Shown here: piece after piece, positions 1 to 8,657 of the stretch | How positions within the stretch are numbered: the first letter of the stretch is position 1 | How the letters are laid out: each line of letters opens with the position of its first letter | Assembly: GCF_001306145.1 (NCBI RefSeq) | Contig: NZ_LGKO01000004.1 | Location: forward strand, 248,001-312,000 | DNA: 64,000 nt | Direction of reading: 5' to 3' | Source of the DNA: Thermanaerothrix daxensis | GTDB taxonomy: Bacteria > Chloroflexota > Anaerolineae > Anaerolineales > Anaerolineaceae | Notes under the pieces: model-generated | Databases searched by the model: none | Told to the model about the DNA's origin: nothing | Seen by the model: only the letters and a program-made list of their open reading frames with translations | Program-made: the position numbers and the translations under genes

Positions 1-690
1 CGCAGCAAAGAGGCGATCATTCAAGTCCCAGAACTTTTGCGGATCCTGTTTATAAGCACAATAGCCCACCTTTGCCAGGTAATCACTGTGTTCCTTAACA
101 GGGTAATAAAGAAACACCAACTCCGCACCGTACTTCTGGGCCAATCGTCGGATCATGGGATAGGCTTTACGCGAGTAATCACAGCCATAAGATCCGATGA
201 AGACAATTGATTTGGCATTCGGGTTGCCTGCAAGTTTTGGAAAACCGCCCAGGTCCACTCCCTCAAGAGTCAAGTTGAGAACATTGCCTTCGGATGATAC
301 CGGGCAACTCTCATCCACACCGGAGAATTGGGTGTTTTGCCCGGTAGGGTCAAACACACAAAACCCGCCCTGATTAAGACCGTTACAACTCCCCGTGGTG
401 TAGTAGAGGTAGACTCCTCGCACCGCAAAAAATGTACTCCCAACCAGAAGGAAAAAGAAAATCCACGAAAGTGGCTCGAAATAGCGATTGAGAAAACGGG
501 CGCCGGCTTCAGAACGCGTGATCACATACCCCAATATCTTAGCCTTCATTTTTTCATCAAAGCCGGTAGTGCATGGGCGCAGGGTTACCCGACGTAAAAC
601 ACAATCCAGAGCCTCCCTGGCCAATTGGCGATTGGAAGCGCTAAAAATGCCTAGAATTGAAAGCACAATAAACGCAATGATGCAAAACAT
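1..690 (-). CDS. membrane-anchored thioredoxin-fold (DsbA-like) protein, 3' end cut by window edge
   Basis: The reading frame is open from the ATG at 690 to the left edge (230 codons visible), so the C-terminus is missing. Residues 1-17 are hydrophobic (MFCIIAFIVLSILGIF), and a second membrane segment lies at about 72-90. A Cys-rich linker follows, then a thioredoxin-like domain whose active-site region reads FIGSYGCDYSRKAYPMI, with Cys170 and Ser173. It is therefore CxxS rather than the CxxC of DsbA/thioredoxin oxidases. The start lies 3 bases after the stop of the cysteine desulfurase gene, so the two are probably co-transcribed and coupled. The fold call rests on the motif context and the following PMIRRLAQKYGAELVFLYYP stretch. 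The exact family is not certain. Confidence 0.7.
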   Translation of the reverse strand, partial: MFCIIAFIVLSILGIFSASNRQLAREALDCVLRRVTLRPCTTGFDEKMKAKILGYVITRSEAGARFLNRYFEPLSWIFFFLLVGSTFFAVRGVYLYYTTGSCNGLNQGGFCVFDPTGQNTQFSGVDESCPVSSEGNVLNLTLEGVDLGGFPKLAGNPNAKSIVFIGSYGCDYSRKAYPMIRRLAQKYGAELVFLYYPVKEHSDYLAKVGYCAYKQDPQKFWDLNDRLFAA

Positions 691-693
691 GGC

Positions 694-1911
694 TTACAGG
701 ACCTTTCGTATCTTGATAAGTGAGTCGAGAAACAATTTAGCCTCTTCCAGGGTGTTATAAACATAAACTGAAGCTCGAACCGAACCAATCACGCCTCGTG
801 CGTTGAACCAGGAATGAACACAATGCTGCCCGGAACGCACGGCGATATTTGCCATCTGATCCAGCATTAAAGCAATGCGATGGTGGTCAATCCCTTCAAC
901 ATAGAAAGAAATAATCCCGCCCCGCAGACGTGGATCCGAAGGCCCAATGATCCTAACACCCGGGATTTCCTCAAGACCCTCGCTTAAGAATTCGTTGAGC
1001 ATCCTCTCTTGTTTCTCAATGGCTTCGTAACCGATGCTCTGTAAGTACTGTACGGCAGCCGCTAACCCCATTATTCCGGCGTAATCTTGTAATCCGGCTT
1101 CAAACTTCTCGGGTGGTGGTAAAAACTGACACGAGTCATAAGTGGAGGTTGAGACAGTATCCCCACCCACCAGGAAAGGCTCTAGTTGTTCCAACAGACG
1201 ATATTTTCCATACAACACACCCGTTCCAGAAGGCCCTAGCATCTTGTGCCCCGAGAACGCCAGGAAATCCACATCCAGGGCTCGTACATTTACTCGTTGA
1301 TGGGGCACGGTCTGGGCTGCATCCAGAAACACCAAAGCCCCTTGACGATGAGCCCGCTTGATTATTTCAGCAGCAGGGATTGTGACTCCATCCAGATTGG
1401 AGGTATACCCCATCGCAACCAGCCTGACCGGGCCTGCTTTCAGAGCCTGCTCGAATGCCTCCATATCAAATGTATTGTCCTCGCAAGTGCGGACGATGCG
1501 CAAGATGGCACCATGCCGTTTGGCTACCATCTGCCAGGGAATTAAGTTTGAATTATGTTCTTTATCCGACACCAGGATCACATCACCGGTTTTCCAATTC
1601 AGGGTTGAAGCGATTAAGTTGACTCCTTCAGTGGTATTTCGGGTAAAAATGATCTCCTCTTTGCGCCCCGCGTTCAGGAACTTAGCCACCCGTTCGCGGG
1701 CCTGGTCAACTTCACGCGTCACTTCGGCGGCCATGCGATGCATGCTTCGACCACTACACGCCGGAAATTCCTGATAATAACGCTGAATGGTTTCAATCAC
1801 CTGGCGCGGCCTCAGTGTCTGGCAGGCGTTGTCAAAGTAAATTACTGGCTTACGCCCATCTCGGGCTTCCAGGGTTGGAAAATCGGCACGAATCTTGGCT
1901 GCAATATCCAT
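694..1911 (-). CDS. cysteine desulfurase, SufS/CsdA-like (class V aminotransferase)
   Basis: PLP-dependent enzyme of 405 residues that removes sulfur from cysteine to give alanine and an enzyme persulfide, for Fe-S cluster or other sulfur transfer in the cytoplasm. The PLP lysine is in AFSGHKMLGPSGTGVLYGK and the group II active-site cysteine is in RSGQHCVHSWF. The length matches the SufS/CsdA family (about 400-410). The frame is open to a TTG at 1926, but ATG 1911 (MDIAAKIRADFP) has GGGAG 8 bases upstream and fits the family N-terminus. No sufBCD, sufU or sufE gene is visible nearby. The next gene downstream is the CxxS thioredoxin-fold protein, which could be a partner. Confidence 0.92.
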   Translation of the reverse strand: MDIAAKIRADFPTLEARDGRKPVIYFDNACQTLRPRQVIETIQRYYQEFPACSGRSMHRMAAEVTREVDQARERVAKFLNAGRKEEIIFTRNTTEGVNLIASTLNWKTGDVILVSDKEHNSNLIPWQMVAKRHGAILRIVRTCEDNTFDMEAFEQALKAGPVRLVAMGYTSNLDGVTIPAAEIIKRAHRQGALVFLDAAQTVPHQRVNVRALDVDFLAFSGHKMLGPSGTGVLYGKYRLLEQLEPFLVGGDTVSTSTYDSCQFLPPPEKFEAGLQDYAGIMGLAAAVQYLQSIGYEAIEKQERMLNEFLSEGLEEIPGVRIIGPSDPRLRGGIISFYVEGIDHHRIALMLDQMANIAVRSGQHCVHSWFNARGVIGSVRASVYVYNTLEEAKLFLDSLIKIRKVL

Positions 1912-1964
1912 GGGCAATGCTCCCAAAGGTTCACTCAGACATTGATGCAGGAATTACCCCCTCA

Positions 1965-1970
1965 ATTATA
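1965..1970 (-). promoter_or_regulatory. possible -10 element for the cysteine desulfurase gene
   Basis: On the minus strand this reads TATAAT, about 54 bases upstream of the desulfurase ATG. No convincing -35 box lies at 16-18 bases, only TTCACG/GTTCAC. The 209-base divergent gap to the phosphomutase gene also holds a plus-strand TATAAT at 2063-2068, 53 bases before that ATG. Both are matches to a -10 consensus only. Confidence 0.3.
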
Positions 1971-2120
1971 AGGCAGATTGTGACCACGTGAACAAACTTA
2001 CCACGGGCCACAAAGGTGTGGACAAAAACCGTTTCACGCCGCCATATCTGCACTTCCCTTGATATAATAAGGTTACTTTTGTTAGGATTATCACATTCAT
2101 TAACACCGGGGAGGACGCTC

Positions 2121-3542
2121 ATGGGACATAAAATCATGTTCGGCACCGACGGATGGCGTGGCGTCATCGCCGAGGATTATACATTTGATAATGTACGTCG
2201 GTGTGCGCAGGGATTCGCCCATTATCTCAAAACCAAGGGGTACAAAGACGAATGGGTCGTAGTTGGCTACGATAAGCGTTTTCATTCCGAGAATTTTGCG
2301 CAAGCAGCCGCCGAAGTTTTGTGTGGGAATGGATTCCGAGTTTACCTCACCGACAAGGCTACTCCCACACCAGTCATTGCCTACGCTGTAGTCGAGCGGA
2401 AGGCCATTGGCGCCGTTAATATTACCGCCTCGCACAACCCGCCCACGGATAACGGTTTCAAGGTACGGGATGCCAGTGGAGGAGCCATTGACCCCGAAGG
2501 ACTTAAACGGATCGAAAGCGCCATCCCTGACGAAATGAGCGCTGTCAAGCGGATGCCCGCCTCTGAGGCCGAAGCTCAAGGACGCCTGGTGCGCTTTGAC
2601 CCCGCCCCTGCCTATATCGAGCATCTCAAATCGCTTATTGATCTACAACCCATTCGAGATGCCGGCTTGAAAATAGTGGTGGATGCCATGTGGGGCAACG
2701 GGGCTGGGTGGTTCCCACGCCTGCTGGCTGGCGGAAAGACCGAAGTATATGAAATCCACAACACGCGCAACCCCATCTTTCCGGAAATGAAACGCCCCGA
2801 GCCCATTCCGCCCAACATTGATGTTGGACTTCGAACAACCGTTGAACGCAGAGCCGATGTACTGGTGGTCACCGATGGCGATGCGGATCGCGTTGGTATT
2901 GGTGATGAGCATGGACGCTTTGTCAATCAATTGCAGGTATATGGGTTACTGGCATTTTATCTTCTTGAAGTACGCGGCGAACGCGGTCCCATCATTAAAA
3001 CGCTTTCAACCACCAGCATGTTAGAAAAACTTGGGGAGATTTACGGGGTTCCCGTTTACGAGACAGGAGTTGGTTTTAAGTACGTCGCCCCCAAATTCCT
3101 CGAAACCAATGCCTTGATCGGGGGCGAGGAATCGGGCGGTTACGCGTTTCGCGGCAATGTGCCGGAACGGGATGGCATTTTAGCCGGGTTATATTTCCTG
3201 GATATGATGGTGCGCCTCAATCGCAAACCCTCCCAACTTCTGGAACTGCTTTTCAGCAAGGTGGGGCCCCATTACTACGACCGGGTTGATCGGCAATTCA
3301 CCGGTGACCGAAAAACCCGCGAAGAGATGATCCTCAATGCTAATCCGCACACTATCGGGGGTCTTAAAGTGGTGGGCCTCAATACACTGGATGGTTTCAA
3401 GTTCCTGTTAGAAGACGGTGGGTGGATGCTTATTCGCTTCTCGGGCACCGAGCCAATTATCCGCGTGTACTGTGAAACCACCCATCCCGATCGCGTTCAG
3501 CCCATTTTGCAGGATGGATTACGCATTGCCGGACTTGCCTGA
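2121..3542 (+). CDS. phosphoglucomutase/phosphomannomutase (alpha-D-phosphohexomutase family)
   Basis: Interconverts hexose 1- and 6-phosphates through a phosphoserine enzyme. It feeds nucleotide-sugar synthesis and fits the nucleotide-sugar epimerase and GT-C genes nearby. The 473 residues show all four family signatures: the phosphoserine loop NITASHNPP (Ser104), the metal loop DGDADRVGI, the sugar loop GGEESGG, and the phosphate-binding [12 protein letters not shown] near the C-terminus. An in-frame start at 2016 exists, but ATG 2121 follows GGGGAGG by 6 bases and gives the usual N-terminus ([10 protein letters not shown]). Whether glucose, mannose or glucosamine phosphate is preferred cannot be read from the sequence. 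The 3' end overlaps the tatD start. Confidence 0.93.
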   Translation: MGHKIMFGTDGWRGVIAEDYTFDNVRRCAQGFAHYLKTKGYKDEWVVVGYDKRFHSENFAQAAAEVLCGNGFRVYLTDKATPTPVIAYAVVERKAIGAVNITASHNPPTDNGFKVRDASGGAIDPEGLKRIESAIPDEMSAVKRMPASEAEAQGRLVRFDPAPAYIEHLKSLIDLQPIRDAGLKIVVDAMWGNGAGWFPRLLAGGKTEVYEIHNTRNPIFPEMKRPEPIPPNIDVGLRTTVERRADVLVVTDGDADRVGIGDEHGRFVNQLQVYGLLAFYLLEVRGERGPIIKTLSTTSMLEKLGEIYGVPVYETGVGFKYVAPKFLETNALIGGEESGGYAFRGNVPERDGILAGLYFLDMMVRLNRKPSQLLELLFSKVGPHYYDRVDRQFTGDRKTREEMILNANPHTIGGLKVVGLNTLDGFKFLLEDGGWMLIRFSGTEPIIRVYCETTHPDRVQPILQDGLRIAGLA

Positions 3543-4359
3543 GATTTTTTGGATAGACACACATTGTCACCTCTACCTGGAACCGTTCCAGCAAGATTTG
3601 CACGAGGTGATGTTGCGGGCCCAATCTCATGGGGTAGATGTGTGGATCGTGCCGGGAATTGACCTCGAAACAAGCCGGGCCGCCATTGCGCTCAGTGAGC
3701 AATACCCCGGGATTTTCGCCGCGGTTGGCGTTCATCCCAATCACGCAACTTCCTGGAACGCCACTACCCTTTCAGAACTCCGCGCCCTTTGTACACACCC
3801 CAAAGTGGTGGCCATTGGTGAAATAGGACTGGATTATTACCGAGATTATGCCCCGCCCGACTTGCAACGCGTGGTCCTGAAGGCCCAGTTAGATCTGGCG
3901 GCTGAGCAGGGGCTACCAGTGATCTTGCATCAACGCGCCTCTTTTCAGGATCTACAAGCAATGATAGGACAATGGGTGGAAGCCCTACACACTTCCAAGG
4001 CACCTTTGGCGCAATCCCCTGGGGTTTTCCATGCATTTGAAGGTGACCTCAGCGAAATGACCTGGATCACCCAGCAAGGCTTCTGCCTCGGCCTGGCGGG
4101 CTCTATTACCTATCGCACTCCCGAGCGAATTAACGGTATTATCCAGAACGCACCGCTGGAAAATCTGGTCCTTGAGACCGACTCCCCATACTTGACCCCC
4201 GTACCCCATCGAGGAAAGCGTAATGAACCCTCTAACCTGGTGCTGATAGCCGAAAAGATCTGCTCTCTTCGCAATATCCCCCATCCTGATCTGGCGCGAA
4301 TGACCAGTGCCAACGCCATTCGTCTTTTCAATCTGCCTCTATATCGGAGTTTGCTTTGA
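3514..4359 (+). CDS. tatD: TatD family metal-dependent deoxyribonuclease
   Basis: TIM-barrel metallo-hydrolase of 281 residues, cytoplasmic, related to E. coli TatD/YcfH. The metal-binding DTHCHL motif is near the N-terminus, GEIGLDYY in the middle and ETDSPYLTP near the C-terminus. The frame is open upstream to 3418. ATG 3514 ([20 protein letters not shown]) lies 29 bases inside the end of the phosphomutase gene, which points to translational coupling, and gives a normal family length. The shared 4-base stop/start with the next gene puts it in an operon with the polyprenyl synthase. Confidence 0.9.
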   Translation: MDYALPDLPEIFWIDTHCHLYLEPFQQDLHEVMLRAQSHGVDVWIVPGIDLETSRAAIALSEQYPGIFAAVGVHPNHATSWNATTLSELRALCTHPKVVAIGEIGLDYYRDYAPPDLQRVVLKAQLDLAAEQGLPVILHQRASFQDLQAMIGQWVEALHTSKAPLAQSPGVFHAFEGDLSEMTWITQQGFCLGLAGSITYRTPERINGIIQNAPLENLVLETDSPYLTPVPHRGKRNEPSNLVLIAEKICSLRNIPHPDLARMTSANAIRLFNLPLYRSLL

Positions 4360-5327
4360 GCACCATGACCTCTTTCTTCGTTCCTGTCCTAGATCAAATT
4401 CATCAGGTCGAGGAATTAATCAGAGTCCAGGCCGAAGGTTACCACACCGATTTGCAGGCTGCGCTTGAGCATCTTTTGAAATCAGGTGGAAAACGAATCC
4501 GTCCCACCCTCACCCTGTTGGTTGGGCGAATGTTGGGAGCCGCTGAATCTCAATTGATTACCCTGGCGGCTTCGATTGAATTATTACACACGGCAACCTT
4601 AGTGCACGACGATCTCATTGATGGCGCCTTACTCCGCCGTGGCATTCCCACCCTTAATGCACGTTGGTCACCCGGAGCAACGGTCCTCACGGGCGACTTT
4701 CTCTTTGCACGTGCGGCAAAACTGGCCGCCGAAACCAATTCCATCCCGGTGATGCGTCTTTTTGCTGAGACCCTGACCATCATTGTCAATGGCGAAATTA
4801 GCCAGATGTTTGGTCAGCCGTGTCAAACTGCACTGGATCACTACTATCGGCGCATTTATGCCAAAACGGCCTCACTGTTTGAGGCATCTACAGGCTGTGC
4901 TGCAATGATCAGTACCGCGGACGATGCTTTGATTGCCCGTCTGCGCCACTTTGGTCGTGAATTGGGAATGGCATTTCAGATTGTAGATGATATTCTTGAC
5001 CTCACTGGCGAAGAAGCCCAATTGGGCAAACCGATTGGCAATGACCTGCGCCAGGGAATTGTGACCCTACCTGTTATTAACTACTTGCATACTTACCCTG
5101 AAGATCCGCTTTCTCAGGTCCTGCTTCAAGGAAAATGTCTACAAAATGAGGCAGATATATTGGGCCTGATCGAGCGCATTCGCCAGAGCCCGGCCATTGA
5201 AGAGGCCCATCAAGAAGCAGAACGTTTCATCAAAAATGCGTTAGATGATTTGTATACCCTGCCCGAAAGCCCAGAACGTCAATATCTGGAGGAATTAACC
5301 TGGTTTGTTACTCGCCGGAGAACGTAA
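4356..5327 (+). CDS. polyprenyl diphosphate synthase (trans-isoprenyl type)
   Basis: Condenses IPP with allylic diphosphates to make a long prenyl chain, probably for a quinone side chain. Of the 323 residues, the first aspartate-rich motif is HDDLIDGALLRRG and the second is FQIVDDILDLTGEE, followed by KPIGNDLRQG. Residues before the first Asp motif set chain length, but this cannot be read reliably by eye. The TTG at 4356 overlaps the tatD stop (TTGA) and has GGAG 6 bases upstream. An ATG at 4365 is the alternative and is 15 bases from that GGAG. The gene points at a convergent tRNA-Leu gene across a hairpin. Confidence 0.9.
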   Translation: MSTMTSFFVPVLDQIHQVEELIRVQAEGYHTDLQAALEHLLKSGGKRIRPTLTLLVGRMLGAAESQLITLAASIELLHTATLVHDDLIDGALLRRGIPTLNARWSPGATVLTGDFLFARAAKLAAETNSIPVMRLFAETLTIIVNGEISQMFGQPCQTALDHYYRRIYAKTASLFEASTGCAAMISTADDALIARLRHFGRELGMAFQIVDDILDLTGEEAQLGKPIGNDLRQGIVTLPVINYLHTYPEDPLSQVLLQGKCLQNEADILGLIERIRQSPAIEEAHQEAERFIKNALDDLYTLPESPERQYLEELTWFVTRRRT

Positions 5328-5351
5328 AAAGACCCACCTGACAGGTGGGTC
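5326..5351 (-). terminator. rho-independent terminator of tRNA-Leu
   Basis: Perfect hairpin (GACCCACCTG / CAGGTGGGTC, 5331-5351, one-base loop). On the minus strand it is followed by TTTTT (5330-5326). It starts 8 bases after the tRNA 3' end. It may also slow plus-strand transcription from the polyprenyl synthase gene, but there is no T-run on that side. Confidence 0.85.
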
Positions 5352-5359
5352 CCTTCCTG

Positions 5360-5441
5360 TGCGCTGGGCGGGAGTTGAACCCGCACGCCTTTCGGCACAT
5401 GGCCCTCAACCATGCCTGTCTGCCAGTTCCAGCACCAGCGC
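5360..5441 (-). tRNA. tRNA-Leu (anticodon GAG)
   Basis: 82 bases fold into a class II cloverleaf: acceptor GCGCTGG/CCAGCGC; D arm CTG/CAG; anticodon stem CATGG/CCATG with loop TTGAGGG, so the anticodon is GAG (reads CUC/CUU); a 13-base variable arm with GCC/GGC stem; T arm GCGGG-TTCAACT-CCCGC. Discriminator base is A. CCA is not encoded (the next bases are CAGG), so it must be added by a CCA-adding enzyme. Confidence 0.97.
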
Positions 5442-5455
5442 GTCATCCGCGGCTT

Positions 5456-5485
5456 ATTATATAATTCACTGGGTATTAATGTCAA
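5456..5485 (-). promoter_or_regulatory. consensus promoter of tRNA-Leu
   Basis: On the minus strand: TTGACA (5485-5480), 18-base spacer, TATAAT (5461-5456). The -10 box ends 14 bases before the mature tRNA 5' end. It matches the housekeeping consensus at all 12 positions. Confidence 0.85.
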
Positions 5486-5529
5486 GCCGATGAACCCCTA
5501 ATCTACACCAACCTCAAAAAGGAGTGACC

Positions 5530-6555
5530 ATGGCAATCGCACTTGATGCAATGGGGAGCGATCACTATCCCGAGCCCGAAATCCAGGGAGCGCTAATGGC
5601 GGCGGAGGCCTTGGGCATTGAGGTCATCCTGGTCGGTGATCAATCTCGCCTGGAACCCCGTCTCAGTGTCCTGAATACTCGCAACCTACCCGTATCTGTT
5701 GAGCACGCCCCAGACGTGCTGGAAATGGCGGATAAACCCGTTGAGGCGGCACGTCTCAAACCTCGGAATTCCATGGCTGTCGGGCTTGAACTGGTCAAAA
5801 AAGGCACGGCTGAGGCTTTTGTCAGTGCTGGCAATACAGGCGGGGTCATGTTCAATGCCCTCCGGGTCCTCGGTCGCATCCCCGGCGTGGCTCGTCCAGC
5901 CCTGACTGCCATGTTCCCAGTTCGAGGTGGCCACTGTGTTGTATTAGACATCGGGGCAAATGCCGATTGTCGCCCAGAGTTCTTGCTCCAGTTCGCCATC
6001 ATGGGAAGTGTTTACGCCGAGAAAGTGCTGCATAAACCCCAGCCGCGGGTTGGGTTGCTTTCTAACGGTGAAGAACCTGGAAAAGGCAATCAATTGGTTA
6101 AAGAAACCTATCCTCTCCTGGTAAAAAGTGGCTTGAATTTCATCGGCAATGTAGAGGGGAAAGAAGTCTTCAATGGGGAAGCCGACGTTGTGGTTACCGA
6201 TGGTTTTACCGGTAATATCATGCTCAAGTCCAGCGAGGCGGTAGCCAAACTGATTACCGATGTATTGCGCGAGGCGCTCATGGCCTCATGGCGCACCAAA
6301 TTGGGAGCCCTATTAGCCAAACCGGCTTTCAACCATATTCGAAAATTGCTTGACCCTTCAGAGGTTGGTGCCGCTCCCCTTTTGGGCATTGATGGACTGG
6401 TGTTCGTTGGGCACGGTCGTTCAGATGCCCGTGCAATTATGAATGCATTGCGAGTTGCCCACGAGGCGATTCAGGCCAATCTCTTGGTAAACATCCGCGA
6501 TGCTTTGAAGGAAAAACTTTCCAACCTTGAAACCTCTACCCCAGAAAACTCCTGA
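5530..6555 (+). CDS. plsX: phosphate acyltransferase PlsX
   Basis: Converts acyl-ACP plus phosphate into acyl-phosphate, the donor for PlsY in phospholipid synthesis. It can also run in reverse, linking to the fatty-acid kinase FakA encoded at 57.4 kb. The 341 residues start MAIALDAMGSDHYPEPE, the conserved PlsX N-terminus, and contain SAGNTGG and GFTGNI motifs. ATG 5530 is chosen over GTG 5524 because the AAAAAGGAG block (5516-5524) would overlap the GTG. No fab genes or rpmF are adjacent, unlike the common Firmicutes arrangement. The gene is followed 8 bases later by a NERD-like membrane protein. Confidence 0.95.
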   Translation: MAIALDAMGSDHYPEPEIQGALMAAEALGIEVILVGDQSRLEPRLSVLNTRNLPVSVEHAPDVLEMADKPVEAARLKPRNSMAVGLELVKKGTAEAFVSAGNTGGVMFNALRVLGRIPGVARPALTAMFPVRGGHCVVLDIGANADCRPEFLLQFAIMGSVYAEKVLHKPQPRVGLLSNGEEPGKGNQLVKETYPLLVKSGLNFIGNVEGKEVFNGEADVVVTDGFTGNIMLKSSEAVAKLITDVLREALMASWRTKLGALLAKPAFNHIRKLLDPSEVGAAPLLGIDGLVFVGHGRSDARAIMNALRVAHEAIQANLLVNIRDALKEKLSNLETSTPENS

Positions 6556-6563
6556 GGTCATCC

Positions 6564-7274
6564 ATGAAAGTCATTCGTAACTCACGCCTGATTCAACGCA
6601 ACCGCCGCATCGGCCAAATTGCTACCATTATTGCACTGGTCATCCTCGGATTCGGGCTTTACATCTCCTTCGCCCATCCTGAACAATACACTTTAAGTCT
6701 AACGGCCCTGATTATTGGCTTCGTTCTCTCACAAGCCGGAATTTACTTTGGCAACCGCTGGGGGCGTTCCCCTCGCCCGGATGAACTACTAACCAATGCC
6801 CTTAAAGGCCTGGAAGACAAATACGCGCTGTATCACTACGTTTCGGGCATCCCTCATATGTTGATCGGACCGGCAGGCGTTTGGGCTCTGATTCCGGTCA
6901 TGGTGGCCGGCACGATTACTTACGACCCCGGCAAGCGCCGCTTTCGCCAAAAAGGTGGTAATCTCTATCTTAGAATTTTTGGACAGGAAAACCTTGGCCG
7001 TCCCGACCTGGAAGCCGCATATGCAATCGAGGACCTGAACAAGTTCCTCAAGCAGACTCTGGGTGATGCCAACCCGCTCCCCACCCCCAAAGCCATCCTG
7101 GTCTTCACCAATCCCAACGCCGCCCTAGATGTAGAAGAATCTCCCATACCAGCAGTGCCATTGGCCAAACTCAAGGAGTTTATGCGTCGCCAGGCCAAGG
7201 AAAGCCCGGCACCAGCGGCACTTATTCAAGAACTGCAAAAAGCGCTCCCCAATGAAAAATGGGAGGGTCGTTAA
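6564..7274 (+). CDS. NERD-like two-helix membrane protein of unknown function
   Basis: 236 residues. A basic N-terminus (RNSRLIQRNRR) is followed by two hydrophobic helices at about 18-38 and 46-65. A cytoplasmic domain contains KYALYHYV..HMLIGPAGVWALIP and GTITYDPGKRRFRQ. This resembles the start of the NERD nuclease-related domain (usually a GPxGVFxIETK pattern), but the acidic-lysine pair expected after the GV strand is replaced by hydrophobic residues. Nuclease activity is therefore doubtful. The gene is 8 bases after plsX, so probably co-transcribed. The family resemblance is a motif-level judgement, and the function is unknown. Confidence 0.65.
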   Translation: MKVIRNSRLIQRNRRIGQIATIIALVILGFGLYISFAHPEQYTLSLTALIIGFVLSQAGIYFGNRWGRSPRPDELLTNALKGLEDKYALYHYVSGIPHMLIGPAGVWALIPVMVAGTITYDPGKRRFRQKGGNLYLRIFGQENLGRPDLEAAYAIEDLNKFLKQTLGDANPLPTPKAILVFTNPNAALDVEESPIPAVPLAKLKEFMRRQAKESPAPAALIQELQKALPNEKWEGR

Positions 7275-7281
7275 ACACCCT

Positions 7282-8055
7282 CTAAACGGCTCGTACCCGG
7301 CGGGTGCGTCTTGCGCCTGAACGAAGCGACTCGCTCATCGCGTAAGCCCTTAGGCGCTCCACCTCGTCTGGCGTCAGGTGTCGCCACTCGCCGGGCTTCA
7401 AATTTCCAAGCTCGATGGGCCCAATTCGCGTCCGCACCAATCTCCGCACGGGCAAGCCAATCGTACGGGCTATTTCGCGAATTTCGCGCTTACGCCCTTC
7501 GCACATCACGACTCGTAGCCAGGCCCCTTCTCGAACTACACCTTCCAAAGTGACTTCGGCTGGGGCCGCCCTTCGCCCATCTGGTAAGACTACGCCATGG
7601 CGCCAGGCTTCTAATTGTTTTTCATCAGGACGCTTTGCTACTAGAACCCGATACTCTTTTTCCTTACCGTAGCGCGGATGAGTAAGGCGGTTTGCTAACT
7701 CCCCATCATTGGTAAGCAGGATCAACCCCTCGCTCTCGTAATCCAGCCGGCCCACAACGAAAAGATGTCCCGGAAACGGCACCAGATCGTAAACAGTACG
7801 CCGCTTTTCATGGAGCGCATGATCTGAGAGCACCCCCTGGGGCTTATTGAGGATGATGTAGGTAAATTGGGATACCGGCTTGGGAATTGGGTGACCATCC
7901 ACGGTAATTTGGTCCCTTTCTGGATCGGCCTTCATTCCCAGAGTGGCCGTAACACCATTGACTTTGACCCGCCCTTGCGCGATGAGCGTTTCCGCTTCAC
8001 GCCGTGAGCCCAAACCTGCACGGGCTAAAATCTTCTGCAAACGTTCTTCAACCAT
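7282..8055 (-). CDS. 23S rRNA pseudouridine synthase, RluB/RsuA family
   Basis: Isomerises a specific uridine in rRNA. 257 residues: an N-terminal S4 RNA-binding domain (residues 1-60, RLQKILARAGLGSRREAETL) and a catalytic domain with the Asp in GRLDYESEGLILLTNDG. EGRKREIREI is the conserved late motif. ATG 8055 (MVEERLQK) has AAGGA 7 bases upstream. The TTG at 8064, which overlaps the scpB stop, has no usable ribosome site. The scpB-rluB order is a common bacterial pairing. RluB is favoured over RsuA by that context only. Confidence 0.9.
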   Translation of the reverse strand: MVEERLQKILARAGLGSRREAETLIAQGRVKVNGVTATLGMKADPERDQITVDGHPIPKPVSQFTYIILNKPQGVLSDHALHEKRRTVYDLVPFPGHLFVVGRLDYESEGLILLTNDGELANRLTHPRYGKEKEYRVLVAKRPDEKQLEAWRHGVVLPDGRRAAPAEVTLEGVVREGAWLRVVMCEGRKREIREIARTIGLPVRRLVRTRIGPIELGNLKPGEWRHLTPDEVERLRAYAMSESLRSGARRTRRVRAV

Positions 8056-8060
8056 ATATA

Positions 8061-8624
8061 TCAATCCTTCAGTAAAGAGGTATCGGAAGGTTCTTCGTTG
8101 GCCTCCTCAAGCGGTGGCAATTGATCGAGAGATTCTAAGCCAAAATAAGCGAGAAAATCCGCTGTGGTACCGTAGAGCAGCGGACGCCCCGGCAAATCAG
8201 CACGCCCACGTTCCTCGATCAGCCCTTTAGCCAGCAAACTACGCACCACCGAATCGCTATTCACCCCGCGAATGGCTTCGATCCCCGCACGGGTAATAGG
8301 TTGACGATAGGCAATAATAGCAAGGGTTTCCAATGCCGCCTTGCTCAACCGGGACCCGACCTCAAGCCCTAACAGGCGTTCCACGTAAGGCGACACCTCT
8401 GGCGCGGTGGTGAGTTCATAATGCCCCCGATGAATACGCAGACGCAATCCTCGCTGGCAATAGGACTCTTGAAGGCGTAACAAAGCTGCCTTAACCTCCT
8501 CTTCACTCACCCCAATGGCCGTTGCCAGTTGAGCCACAGAAAGGGGGGAAGAAGCCACAAAGATCAGGGCTTCCACAATGCTTTCAAGCGGGAGAGAGAG
8601 CGCGTCAAGATTATCCTGCTGCAT
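8061..8624 (-). CDS. scpB: segregation and condensation protein ScpB
   Basis: Kleisin-interacting subunit of the SMC-ScpA-ScpB condensin that organises and segregates the chromosome. 187 residues with the two winged-helix layout: LESIVEALIFVASSPLSVAQLA at the N-terminus, and KAALETLAIIAYRQPITRAGIEAIRGV, the family signature, in the second wing. The last third is acidic and low in complexity. scpA is not adjacent, since the upstream gene is divergent. rluB follows, overlapping at the level of its possible TTG start. Confidence 0.93.
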   Translation of the reverse strand: MQQDNLDALSLPLESIVEALIFVASSPLSVAQLATAIGVSEEEVKAALLRLQESYCQRGLRLRIHRGHYELTTAPEVSPYVERLLGLEVGSRLSKAALETLAIIAYRQPITRAGIEAIRGVNSDSVVRSLLAKGLIEERGRADLPGRPLLYGTTADFLAYFGLESLDQLPPLEEANEEPSDTSLLKD

Positions 8625-8626
8625 GC

Positions 8627-8632
8627 TATAAT
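8627..8632 (+). promoter_or_regulatory. possible -10 element for the lipoprotein gene
   Basis: TATAAT in the 33-base gap between divergent scpB and the lipoprotein gene, 25 bases before the ATG at 8658. No good -35 box is visible because the upstream bases are scpB coding sequence. Confidence 0.35.
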
Positions 8633-8657
8633 TGAAACCGCCTAAGAATCTTCCTCT

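Noticed and set aside
2100-2624. 174-codon minus-strand frame opposite the phosphomutase gene
   Set aside because: It is antisense to a well-supported gene with all four family motifs, and shows no recognisable domain or ribosome site. Similar long shadow frames occur opposite many genes here (for example 33966-34943 opposite glpK).
5279-5485. 68-codon minus-strand frame across the tRNA region
   Set aside because: The peptide is the translated tRNA-Leu sequence and its flanks. The tRNA cloverleaf, promoter and terminator explain the stretch.
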